A DNA stretch of 64,000 nt from assembly GCF_002094305.1 (NCBI RefSeq), contig NZ_LWTX01000006.1, positions 124,001 through 188,000 of the forward strand, given 5' to 3'. Both the position numbers and the translations under genes were made by a program. The notes beneath the pieces are model-generated. The model saw only the letters and a list, made by a program, of their open reading frames with translations. It did no database searches and was not told the origin of the DNA. Source of the DNA: Prescottella equi. GTDB taxonomy: Bacteria; Actinomycetota; Actinomycetes; Mycobacteriales; Mycobacteriaceae. Positions 39,274 to 47,091 of this stretch are shown piece by piece. Within the stretch, counting starts at the first letter, position 1; each line of letters begins with the position of its first letter.

Positions 39274-40620
39274 CTACCCCTTCGAAAAATCGGAACTGTC
39301 TTCCTTCGAGCACACAGCTCCCACTGCAACGACCACTCCGAACAGGATCCAGATCCCGATCGGCAAACCTCGGTTGGTGAATACGGGGACAGTCAACGAA
39401 GCTGTGATCGCGCTGACCAGAAGCGCGACCATCGGAATACGCCATCGCCCGCCCGCCTCGCAGGCGCCGCGAGAGATCATTCGCAGTGCGACGAGCAGTG
39501 CCAAGGCCAGAAGCGCAGTAACGACTACGCCGGATGCCACTGCGCTACCGAACCATTGAGACTCCGGAGATGTCCACCGCAAGATCGACGGCCGATCGGC
39601 CCTGGTCGCACTCGAGTAGATGTTCGTGCCCCACCCCGTCAACATTCGTTCCTCGATAGCGGGAATTGTCTGCTCGACCCATATCTCCCACCGGTATGCG
39701 ATCGTGTTCGGCACCCAGGACGGCACGTACACCGAGCTGAAGCGTGTTGTCTGCTGGTCGACTCGATCACTCAACTGCTCGCCGAACTGGAAGTACAGAA
39801 GGCCGCACAAAGCGACCAACGCAGCAATTCGACCGACCTTGGCCCCAACCGCGAAAACTGTTGCAACGCCGACGACCAACGCCGTGGCGACTACCGAGAT
39901 CGTCAGCGAGGACACCGCACCGAGCGCAGAGGCTGCAAGAATGCACTGGACAGACACAGGCGGCCTCCGGCCGGCACGCAAGAACAAGACGAGCGCGGTA
40001 CAAGCCGCCGCCAGTACCACGCAGAAGTAGAACCCCAGGCCGGTCCAGTGCCCGACGAATCCGGTCGCCCGAATCAGCCGGCCGTCAACGAGTCGACCCT
40101 CCAGCCCCGAACTCGGCGCGATACGCAGGAGCACTTCGTTCACAGACGGTGACCAGATCTGCAGAGCCGATATCAGTGCGATTGGAACAGCCGGAAGTCC
40201 GAACGCGATTAGAAGAGTCCTTGCCGACGAAAGGCTGCTGACAGCCAAACGCGCCGAGTAGAACCCGGCCAACATGAGGAACGGACTGAGGGCCGCAGCA
40301 GGCTCGAGGCGGAAGCCGAGATCACCAGCGTTGAAGTACTCCACCAGCAGGAAGGCCGAAGCGTAGACGAGAACCGAGATGTCCAGCGCTGTCACACGGA
40401 GACGCCGTAGACGCTGATCGGGGGCATCGACGACCGTGATGACCAGCGCGACTAGCACGAAAACGTGCCAGGGCCGAATCCCCAGTGACGGCACGAGCGA
40501 GGCAACGCCGGGTGTGGCCGCGGCGAGCCCGAGCAACAGACCAACAGCTGCGGACGAGCGCGGCCGGAACTCGTCGTCGACGCGCTGCTCCGCAGACAGA
40601 ATCGCTTGCCCGTTCGACAT
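39274..40620 (-). CDS. O-antigen ligase/Wzy-type polymerase membrane protein
   Basis: About 448 residues with ten to twelve membrane helices. A large extracytoplasmic loop (about 300-350) contains the family-like stretch WVPNTIAYRWEIWVEQTIPAIEERMLTGWGTNIY (Wzy_C/O-antigen ligase type). Its place beside flippase and glycosyltransferase genes makes it the likely polymerase that joins repeat units outside the membrane. The start is uncertain: ATG at 40620 (MSNGQ), or GTG at 40635 or 40647. The gene is 36 bp downstream of the GT4 gene stop. Confidence 0.82.
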   Translation of the reverse strand: MSNGQAILSAEQRVDDEFRPRSSAAVGLLLGLAAATPGVASLVPSLGIRPWHVFVLVALVITVVDAPDQRLRRLRVTALDISVLVYASAFLLVEYFNAGDLGFRLEPAAALSPFLMLAGFYSARLAVSSLSSARTLLIAFGLPAVPIALISALQIWSPSVNEVLLRIAPSSGLEGRLVDGRLIRATGFVGHWTGLGFYFCVVLAAACTALVLFLRAGRRPPVSVQCILAASALGAVSSLTISVVATALVVGVATVFAVGAKVGRIAALVALCGLLYFQFGEQLSDRVDQQTTRFSSVYVPSWVPNTIAYRWEIWVEQTIPAIEERMLTGWGTNIYSSATRADRPSILRWTSPESQWFGSAVASGVVVTALLALALLVALRMISRGACEAGGRWRIPMVALLVSAITASLTVPVFTNRGLPIGIWILFGVVVAVGAVCSKEDSSDFSKG

Positions 40621-40656
40621 AGTGTTAACGCTCACGACATCCACCACCCCATCGAG

Positions 40657-41829
40657 TCAACGTGCCGCGGCCGCGAGCACCTGCGCCGCGCGCGTGCGCC
40701 ACGAATGATCCCGCACCACCGACTGCCGACTCTCCTCGATCTCGGAATTGCTCCGCCGCTCCTCGCTGAGCACCGTGTCGAGCAGCCTCTCGAAGTCCTC
40801 CTTTCCGGAGAAAATCCGAACATCCGCTCCCGATCGAGCGATCGCACGAGCGTCCTGCGAATCCGTGCAGAGCACACTCATGCCCAGCGCTGTGTACTCG
40901 TAAAGTTTGAGTGGACTGTGATACATCGTGTCGCTGGAGGACTTTTGGTGGCTGGCAATACCGATGTCCCAGCCCGTCATGATGTCGAACGCATCGGAGG
41001 GTGCCACACGCCCCCTGAAGCGAACGAGGTCCGACAGGCCCTCCCGTTCGACCATCGCACGCAGATTCGGCAGATCGGCGCCGTCCCCGACAATTTCGAA
41101 TCGCAGGTCGGTTCCTCGCCTGTTCGCCACTGCGGCGATCGACTCGATGATCTCGTCAAGACGGTGCCACTTGACGACCGATCCGACGAATCCGATAACT
41201 CGTACCGAATCCGGCTTCCGCGGATACTCGGCCAGGTCGGCCCGCACACCGTTCGGAATAACGATGATCTTGTCGGGTTCTATGGACGCAAACTTGACCA
41301 GCTCGTCAGCCAAGTTCTGGCTCACGGCCACAACGATGTCGGCGCGGCGGAGCACACGCCGCTCGAGATAAGCCGCCAGACGCTCCGCTTTGAGAACATT
41401 ACGATCGCGCGCGGTCTCACGCGAGAGTACGCCATTCGCCTCGACGATTCGCACCGCCTGGCGCTTTCCGAAATGGAAGCTGGTAAGAGACTGCAGCACC
41501 GCAAGCCGCTCATAAATGATTTCAGGTCGAGGTGCAACCAACGACCGACAGAACACATTGAGCCCGCACCACACCGCAGCAGCCAGTCTCACTGCGTCCG
41601 CGAGCCAAACCTTCGACTCACTCGCCTTGGCATAGTCGGTCTGCTTGATCTGAGCGAATCTCTTCATGAAAGGAAATCCCGATGCAAGGAATATCCTGGT
41701 TGTACAGCCATTCTCGTCCAACCCGCGAACGAAGTTGACAATATGCGTGCGGGGGCCCGGTGTGGCCGACTCGGCACCGAGCGAAATCCGGAAGCCCCCC
41801 ACGAGGTAGTGGACCTGAAGTTTCGTCAT
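40657..41829 (-). CDS. GT4-family glycosyltransferase (GT-B fold)
   Basis: A 390-residue cytoplasmic enzyme. The N-terminal Rossmann half has the flexible acceptor segment VGGFRISLGAESATPGPRTHIVNFVRGL. The C-terminal half has VIPNGVR, GFVGSVVKWHRLDEIIES, FEIVGDGADLPNL and the donor-binding EYTALGMSVLCTDS (GT4 EX7E-type region with LKLYEYTA). It probably adds one sugar to the lipid-linked repeat unit; donor and linkage cannot be read. AGGTGA precedes the ATG at 41829, which overlaps the TGA of a 50-residue ORF by four bases (ATGA), indicating translational coupling. Confidence 0.88.
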   Translation of the reverse strand: MTKLQVHYLVGGFRISLGAESATPGPRTHIVNFVRGLDENGCTTRIFLASGFPFMKRFAQIKQTDYAKASESKVWLADAVRLAAAVWCGLNVFCRSLVAPRPEIIYERLAVLQSLTSFHFGKRQAVRIVEANGVLSRETARDRNVLKAERLAAYLERRVLRRADIVVAVSQNLADELVKFASIEPDKIIVIPNGVRADLAEYPRKPDSVRVIGFVGSVVKWHRLDEIIESIAAVANRRGTDLRFEIVGDGADLPNLRAMVEREGLSDLVRFRGRVAPSDAFDIMTGWDIGIASHQKSSSDTMYHSPLKLYEYTALGMSVLCTDSQDARAIARSGADVRIFSGKEDFERLLDTVLSEERRSNSEIEESRQSVVRDHSWRTRAAQVLAAAAR

Positions 41830-41978
41830 TTTTTCACCTGCGCTGCATCATTGTCGGCGTCCATCGTCGGATTATGCGAAATATTGACGAAGTCGATCGG
41901 TTCGTCCTTCCGAACCTGGAGACTTTTACTGGTCGGTTTGATAAAATCTGCTCGGCCACTAAAGGAATGGACGCTCAA
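41826..41978 (-). CDS. Small 50-residue ORF coupled to the GT4 gene
   Basis: The 186-bp gap between flippase and GT4 genes holds a frame of 50 codons from TTG at 41978. A textbook AAGGAGG lies 5 bases before the TTG, and its TGA overlaps the next ATG as ATGA. The product is soluble and mixed in charge (SGRADFIKPTSKSLQVRKDE near the middle, an Asp/Asn-rich stretch and Lys-Lys at the end), with no membrane helix or signal peptide. I know no family. The ribosome site and overlap are seen directly; that it is a functional protein rather than a leader that couples translation is inference. Confidence 0.55.
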   Translation of the reverse strand: MSVHSFSGRADFIKPTSKSLQVRKDEPIDFVNISHNPTMDADNDAAQVKK

Positions 41979-42015
41979 CGTCGCCTCCTTGAAGGTCCAG
42001 AATATCGACGCGCAC

Positions 42016-43509
42016 TCATACCTTGGACCTCACGAGCTCGACCACACCTCGAATGTCCCGCACATCCTGGCGATAGGTAGGAAATAGCGCTGCGGCGGCA
42101 ACCAGCACCGCAACCATCGCGAGTCCCCCCGCGGCGATCTGACCAAGCCCTCCGAAACCCACGTAGCGTCCCATCCAGTACGCGACGAGCGCACTGGCCC
42201 CGTAGAGCCCCAAGGTTCGAAGTCCACTGATGAACATTTTTCGAGCCGGAGCATCCGAAATTCGAGAGATCCAGAAGATGCCGAGCGGCCACGTCAGCGC
42301 AACTCCCAGCGCAAACGCCCCGGCGACGGCGGTTACTCCAATAAATGCGCCACCGACCAACAACGAGATGGACAATGTCCTTGCCACCACCGCGTACCTG
42401 AGCATGGACCTAGTGAGGCCTTTGGACAGGAACACCCAGTACGTTGCATAGCTGGCGCCTTGGAACGCCGCGCCGATCGCGATAAGCCGGAAGATCTCAG
42501 TCGACGCCAACCAGTTGTTGCCAAGGAGCACTTCGACGAAGGCGTCGGCCTGACTGGCCAAGAATAGGAAGCCCGCTACCACGACACTCATCAGCGTCGT
42601 CTGTCCGCGAAGAATGAAGCGATCATATCGCGGCTTATCGTCCTGGAGACGGGACAAGATCGGTAGGGCCACCGTTGTCGCCGGCACATTGATTTGGTTC
42701 AGCGGGCCGTTGACAATCTGGGTTGCGCGATTGTAGTACCCGAGATCCGTTGCACCGTACCGGCTACCGACCAGCACGGAGTCGATGTTCTTGCTGAGAT
42801 ACTGCAGCAGTTGGGTTGCCATCAAGTTCCAGCCGAACGACATCAACCCCCTCATCGATTCGCCACGCGCCGGCAGACTCGGGACCCAGCGAGAGAATGC
42901 GGCGGTAAGAACCAGGGTCAATCCCGACTGAACAATCTGTTGCCAAACAATGGACCAATAGCCGAAACCATTGGAAGCGAGGGCAATTCCTACGCCCAGG
43001 CCGGCGGATTGGGCCAGAACATCCGCGACCGCCAATTGGCCGAAACGCATTTCTCTGCTCAGGTGAGCGCGAAACTGAGTGGTCAATCCATTCATGAGGA
43101 AGGTAATGGCCAGAACCCGCGTCACAGCCACCAGTCGGTCGTCGTTGTACAGGCCTGCAATGAGCGGCGCCGACGCGGCGAACCCGACAGCGAGTAGGCC
43201 GCCGATGGAGGTATTGATCCAGAACAAGTTGCTGCGCTGACCTTGCGTCAGCGACTTCGCCTGGATTGCCGCCGAGGAAAGTCCGAAGTCGCGCAGGACT
43301 TCACCGACGCCCACGATTGCTGTAACCATGGCGACCAGTCCGAACGCCTCCGGTGTCAGCAACCGGGCGAGAATGAGGATCCCGCCGAACTGGATGACAA
43401 ACTTGGCAACCTGCCCGACAAGCGTGACTGCCGCACCTCGCGCTGCAACAGACCCGAGTCGACTCTTCGACTCGACAAGACTCTCAGCCACCGCAGTCGA
43501 CCGTTCCAC
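42016..43509 (-). CDS. Wzx-type flippase (MOP superfamily, polysaccharide transporter)
   Basis: A 497-residue protein with about fourteen helices. The opening AARGAAVTLVGQVAKFVIQFGGILILARLLTPEAFGLVAMV and the segment SKNIDSVLVGSRYGATDLGYYNRA are hallmarks of the PST/MOP lipid-linked oligosaccharide flippases. It moves undecaprenyl-linked repeat units across the membrane before polymerisation. GTG at 43509 overlaps the end of the upstream glycosyltransferase gene by 26 bp, so the two are coupled. The 37-nt gap downstream leads to the 50-residue ORF. Confidence 0.9.
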   Translation of the reverse strand: MERSTAVAESLVESKSRLGSVAARGAAVTLVGQVAKFVIQFGGILILARLLTPEAFGLVAMVTAIVGVGEVLRDFGLSSAAIQAKSLTQGQRSNLFWINTSIGGLLAVGFAASAPLIAGLYNDDRLVAVTRVLAITFLMNGLTTQFRAHLSREMRFGQLAVADVLAQSAGLGVGIALASNGFGYWSIVWQQIVQSGLTLVLTAAFSRWVPSLPARGESMRGLMSFGWNLMATQLLQYLSKNIDSVLVGSRYGATDLGYYNRATQIVNGPLNQINVPATTVALPILSRLQDDKPRYDRFILRGQTTLMSVVVAGFLFLASQADAFVEVLLGNNWLASTEIFRLIAIGAAFQGASYATYWVFLSKGLTRSMLRYAVVARTLSISLLVGGAFIGVTAVAGAFALGVALTWPLGIFWISRISDAPARKMFISGLRTLGLYGASALVAYWMGRYVGFGGLGQIAAGGLAMVAVLVAAAALFPTYRQDVRDIRGVVELVRSKV

Positions 43510-44536
43510 GTGTCTCGGCCGTTACCGGTATGCCGAGTAGTTCGGCGTATGCAGCGTAGTGCTTCTCGCCTATTCGATCCCAGTCTCGTGCCGAAAGGTC
43601 GGGACTGGAGGGGCGATCATCGGTCGCCACCATGTCGAGCGCCTGCCTGAGCGTGGCCGCGTCGATGACGGGATCGTCGTACAGGTAGATCCAGCCGGGA
43701 CCGACCTCATCTCTCAGGGCCCGGTTTGCGGGGGTATCAGGGACCAGCACCGGACGATTCATCGACAGGGCGAGGATCACGGAACCCGAGTTGTGCATTT
43801 CCCGATAGGGGAGGACGACGAGGGCCGAACGCGCAATTTCTTCTGCCAGCTCCGAATCTGGCACGTACGCAAGCTTGGTCGAGATCGAAGGGTTGTCGCA
43901 GCACAGTGAGCGGATTTCATTTGCCAATTCGTCGCTTTGAGGCTTGCCAACGATGCGCAGGTTCAAGTCGTCCGCACCGAGCGAGCCGAAAGCGGAAATG
44001 AGATCCTCGATGCCCTTGTAGGGACGAATGAGCCCAAAGTACAGCAGCCGATTCGGTTCGGACGGGGATGTGCTCTGGTAGTCGGGCCGATCACGGTAGT
44101 GGCCGTGGAGAATTACCGAATGTGGTTTTCCCTCCGGCACCTGTGTCGTGACGTTGAGGCAGATGAAGTGATCCGTCTTTCGATCACACCACCGCAGCAG
44201 AGCGGCCTCTATCGAGCTACCTGTCTCATGGGGTTCGATGTTGTGCGCTGTCCGGACGATCGGCGTACGCGTCATTCGGAGCCGAGCCACCAGGGCGACG
44301 AACAGGATCTTCTTGGCCACCCGGGCTGGAACCGTTTTCGCTCGGACCAGGTACTCGGGCCAATGAATGTGGAAGACATCGTACTTTCCGATCAGTGCGG
44401 TCTTCCACGACATCGGCAAGACCTCGAGCCCGGCCGGGGCGCTCTCGATCATGTGGTCGACGTAGCCTGTCGTGCCGTCCGGCTTCCGCAATGAATGCAG
44501 GACCGAAATTTTCGGTCGGAATTCAGTTTCGGTCAT
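43484..44536 (-). CDS. Glycosyltransferase (GT-B fold, GT4-like)
   Basis: A 350-residue cytoplasmic enzyme. Seen: the N-terminal SVLHSLRKPDGTTGYVDHMIES, KYDVFHIHWPEYLVR, TPIVRTAHNIEPHE, LYFGLIRPYKGIEDLISAF, LRIVGKPQ and the donor-site region REMHNSGSVILALSMNRPVLVPDT. This pattern is typical of exopolysaccharide GumH/GumI-like transferases. ATG at 44536 was chosen because GGGAG lies 7 bases upstream; in-frame ATG at 44602 or the longest frame (44671) lack such a site. The 107-bp gap to the preceding gene's stop holds nothing else obvious. Confidence 0.85.
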   Translation of the reverse strand: MTETEFRPKISVLHSLRKPDGTTGYVDHMIESAPAGLEVLPMSWKTALIGKYDVFHIHWPEYLVRAKTVPARVAKKILFVALVARLRMTRTPIVRTAHNIEPHETGSSIEAALLRWCDRKTDHFICLNVTTQVPEGKPHSVILHGHYRDRPDYQSTSPSEPNRLLYFGLIRPYKGIEDLISAFGSLGADDLNLRIVGKPQSDELANEIRSLCCDNPSISTKLAYVPDSELAEEIARSALVVLPYREMHNSGSVILALSMNRPVLVPDTPANRALRDEVGPGWIYLYDDPVIDAATLRQALDMVATDDRPSSPDLSARDWDRIGEKHYAAYAELLGIPVTAETRGTVDCGG

Positions 44537-44643
44537 GCTGACGCTCCCATTAATTTGTTCCGCAGCGGACACGCATGAATCGACGGTGGCAAGCTTTTCC
44601 ATGTTGTTGTCGCTGCTCCACACAGAACCAGACTTCTCGCCGT

Positions 44644-45603
44644 TCACGCCGGTACAGTGACGGCACCGCACGAGGCGGAACGGACGAACGTCTCACGGGA
44701 CGGCCGCGCCAAGTCCAACTCGAAGGCGAGGCCGCGAGACGTCATGGCTTCGGCGATCTGCCGCTGGTGATCGTCGACATGTTCCGCATGGGCTTGAGAT
44801 CGGACGACGATGGCCGGGGAAATACCCATGTCGAGGAGTTCCAGAATGCTCCCGACTCCGGCGTGCGTGATTGTCACATCGGACTCCTCCGCTAGTTTGC
44901 GGAAGTCAGCGGGAGTCAGCTCCCGGTGAACCGAGCCGGGCAGGTCGTCACGCTCACTACATCCCACTTGCCACGTCACTTCGTCGCCCGGCTCCAGGAC
45001 GGCGAGGATAGCGTCGATCGCTCGGTCGAACCGATACGGTCGAATCGTCCCGAGGGTCACGAAGAAGCGCCGGGGCTCGCGCCGCGTCCGCCGCTCTTCA
45101 GCGGCCCAGCTGTCGAGGATTGAGCCCTTCCACTGCCACTTCTCCGACGACCACCTTTCGTGCTGGGTGTAAGTGCGGATACGCGGAACGCGGCGTAGCA
45201 GCTTCCCGCTGAGCGATGGACCGTCCACCCGCGAGATACTCTCCACGTAGACGGTATCGATGCCGCGTGAAGCGGCGATCGGGAGGACTGAAACTGCAAG
45301 CGCAGCACCAGTGCTGATGCACAGGTCGTACTTTTCGTTCCTCAAGTGACCGGCCGCCCACCGTGCCGCCTTCGCGGCATTCCGGACATCCCGCGGTGCC
45401 ACGTAGTCGACGAAGTGCGCACGCTTTCCTTCGAGCGCGCCCAATGTCTGAGGATTCTCGAACGTCACCCAATCAGATTCGGGTGCCGCGTCAGCGGCGT
45501 TCGCTATGCGCATGAGCTGAGCGAAATGACCGCCCGAAGACGCCACCCACAACACACGCGCTTGGTGTGGAACGAGCTCAGCGAGTGGATGCTTACCGGT
45601 CAC
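44644..45603 (-). CDS. Fused Alg14-Alg13-like (PssD-PssE type) glycosyltransferase
   Basis: A 319-residue protein joining two parts that are separate in most bacteria. The N-terminal half (about 15-150) resembles Alg14/PssD/EpsE membrane-associating subunits: VLWVASSGGHFAQLMRI, YDLCISTGAALAVSVLPIA, VYVESISRVDGPSLSGKLL, TYTQHERW. The C-terminal half (about 180-300) resembles Alg13/PssE catalytic subunits of GT28: FFVTLGTIRPYRFDRAIDA, ITHAGVGSILELLDMG. It probably transfers an early sugar (often glucuronic acid, galactose or N-acetylglucosamine) onto the primed lipid. GTG at 45603 is preceded by AGGAG. Confidence 0.86.
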   Translation of the reverse strand: MTGKHPLAELVPHQARVLWVASSGGHFAQLMRIANAADAAPESDWVTFENPQTLGALEGKRAHFVDYVAPRDVRNAAKAARWAAGHLRNEKYDLCISTGAALAVSVLPIAASRGIDTVYVESISRVDGPSLSGKLLRRVPRIRTYTQHERWSSEKWQWKGSILDSWAAEERRTRREPRRFFVTLGTIRPYRFDRAIDAILAVLEPGDEVTWQVGCSERDDLPGSVHRELTPADFRKLAEESDVTITHAGVGSILELLDMGISPAIVVRSQAHAEHVDDHQRQIAEAMTSRGLAFELDLARPSRETFVRSASCGAVTVPA

Positions 45604-45634
45604 AAGGTCTCCTCGTCAGCGATGCGAATTGGTC

Positions 45635-45657
45635 GTCAGTCCCAGCACTGGGACGAC
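45635..45657 (-). other. Intercistronic hairpin between ugd and the Alg14/13-like gene
   Basis: GTCCCAG (45639-45645) pairs with CTGGGAC (45648-45654), extended by GTC/GAC across a one-base bulge. No T run follows on the minus strand, so it is more likely a processing or stability element than a terminator. Confidence 0.4.
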
Positions 45658-45667
45658 TGTCCGACAG

Positions 45668-46996
45668 TCAGCTCCGCCCCATTCCCCGGTAGCTCCAGCC
45701 GGCATCTCGCCACATGCTCGGCTGCAGGCAATTTCGCCCATCGATGATCGTCTTCTGGCGCACGAGCTTGCCCAGTCGGGCAGGCTTCAGCTCACAGAAT
45801 TGCTTCCACTCGGTGAGCACCAAGATGACATCAGCTCCCTCAACGGCCTCGTTCACGTCTGCGGCGTAGTTGAGCGTGGGGAAGATTCGTCGGGAGTTCT
45901 CGATGGCCTTCGGGTCGTAGACCGTGACGGTCGCGCCCTGGAGCTGGATCTGTCCCGCGACGTTGAGCGCGGGAGAGTCTCGCACGTCGTCGGATTCCGG
46001 TTTGAACGCCGCGCCGAGGATAGCGACACGCGTCCCCAGAAGCGTTCCGCCACAGGCCTCGCGAGCCATCTCAACCATCCGGGTGCGCCGGCGCATGTTC
46101 ACCGCATCCACCTCCCGAAGGAAGGTCAACGCATGATCCGCTCCGAGTTCGCCTGCGCGAGCCATGAAGGCGCGGATGTCCTTGGGGAGGCATCCCCCGC
46201 CAAAACCCAGCCCGGCATTGAGGAACCTACGACCGATACGGGCATCGTGGCCGATCGCGTCCGCGAGGACGGTGACATCAGCATCGACAGCTTCACAGAC
46301 CTCTGCCATCGCATTGATGAAGGAGATCTTCGTGGCAAGGAAGGCATTGGCGGAAGTCTTGACCAGTTCTGCAGTCGCGAGGTCGGTCACCAGGAAGGGA
46401 ATACGCTCGTCGAGAAGCTGAGCATAGATCTCGCGGGCGACTTCCTCGGCCCGTCCGGGCCGGTCACGATCGAGGCCCAGTACGAGGCGGTCGGGATGCA
46501 GAGTGTCCTGCACCGCAAATCCCTCGCGAAGGAACTCAGGATTCCAGGCCACCTCCACGTCGACGCCGGCCGGCGCCAATGCACGCGCTCGATGGCCGAG
46601 ACGAGCTGCCGTTCCGACGGGAACCGTCGACTTACCGAAGATGACCGCCGGGCGCTTCAGAAGGGGCGCCAACCTGTCGATCACCGCGTCGACATATGAC
46701 AGGTCTGCCGCGAACTCGCCCTTCTTCTGCGGGGTTCCGACGCCGATGAAATGAACATCGGCGAACTCCGCGGCCTCCTCGTAACTGGAGGTGAAGCGAA
46801 GTCGTCCCGCCTCGAGGTTCCGCTTGAGAACTTCTTCGAGCCCGGGCTCGTAGAAGGGAACCTCACCGGCCTCGAGCTTTGCCAACTTCGATTCGTCGAC
46901 GTCCACTCCGAGAACCTGGTGCCCAAGCTCCGCCATGCACGCGGCGTGGGTTGCGCCAAGGTAGCCGGTGCCGAATACCGCCATGGGAGTGCCCAT
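45668..46996 (-). CDS. ugd: UDP-glucose 6-dehydrogenase
   Basis: A 442-residue NAD-dependent enzyme making UDP-glucuronate from UDP-glucose. The N-terminal Rossmann motif is AVFGTGYLGATHAACMAELG. The catalytic Cys (about 269) lies in GFGGGCLPKD. The FGKSTVPVGTA, WNPEFLREG and C-terminal GAAFKPESDDVRDSPAL and DGRNCLQP segments are all present. It supplies uronic acid to the locus polymer. In M. tuberculosis the corresponding gene (udgA, Rv0322) lies next to dcd; here dcd is 2.4 kb away beyond the priming transferase. ATG at 46996. Confidence 0.93.
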   Translation of the reverse strand: MGTPMAVFGTGYLGATHAACMAELGHQVLGVDVDESKLAKLEAGEVPFYEPGLEEVLKRNLEAGRLRFTSSYEEAAEFADVHFIGVGTPQKKGEFAADLSYVDAVIDRLAPLLKRPAVIFGKSTVPVGTAARLGHRARALAPAGVDVEVAWNPEFLREGFAVQDTLHPDRLVLGLDRDRPGRAEEVAREIYAQLLDERIPFLVTDLATAELVKTSANAFLATKISFINAMAEVCEAVDADVTVLADAIGHDARIGRRFLNAGLGFGGGCLPKDIRAFMARAGELGADHALTFLREVDAVNMRRRTRMVEMAREACGGTLLGTRVAILGAAFKPESDDVRDSPALNVAGQIQLQGATVTVYDPKAIENSRRIFPTLNYAADVNEAVEGADVILVLTEWKQFCELKPARLGKLVRQKTIIDGRNCLQPSMWRDAGWSYRGMGRS

Positions 46997-47037
46997 TTGA
47001 TCTTCCTCAATCCTCGTAGAGTGGGGTCGACGAAGTA

Positions 47038-47058
47038 CTGCTTCCGACGCAGAAGCAG
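47038..47058 (-). other. Intercistronic hairpin upstream of ugd
   Basis: CTGCTTC (47038-47044) and GAAGCAG (47052-47058) form an exact 7-bp stem with a 7-base loop in the 95-bp gap between the priming transferase and ugd genes. Its role is unknown; it could mark transcript processing or partial termination within the operon. Confidence 0.4.
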
Positions 47059-47091
47059 TTCGCCTTCCAGTGGTCGTTCGGGCCGAAGCTG

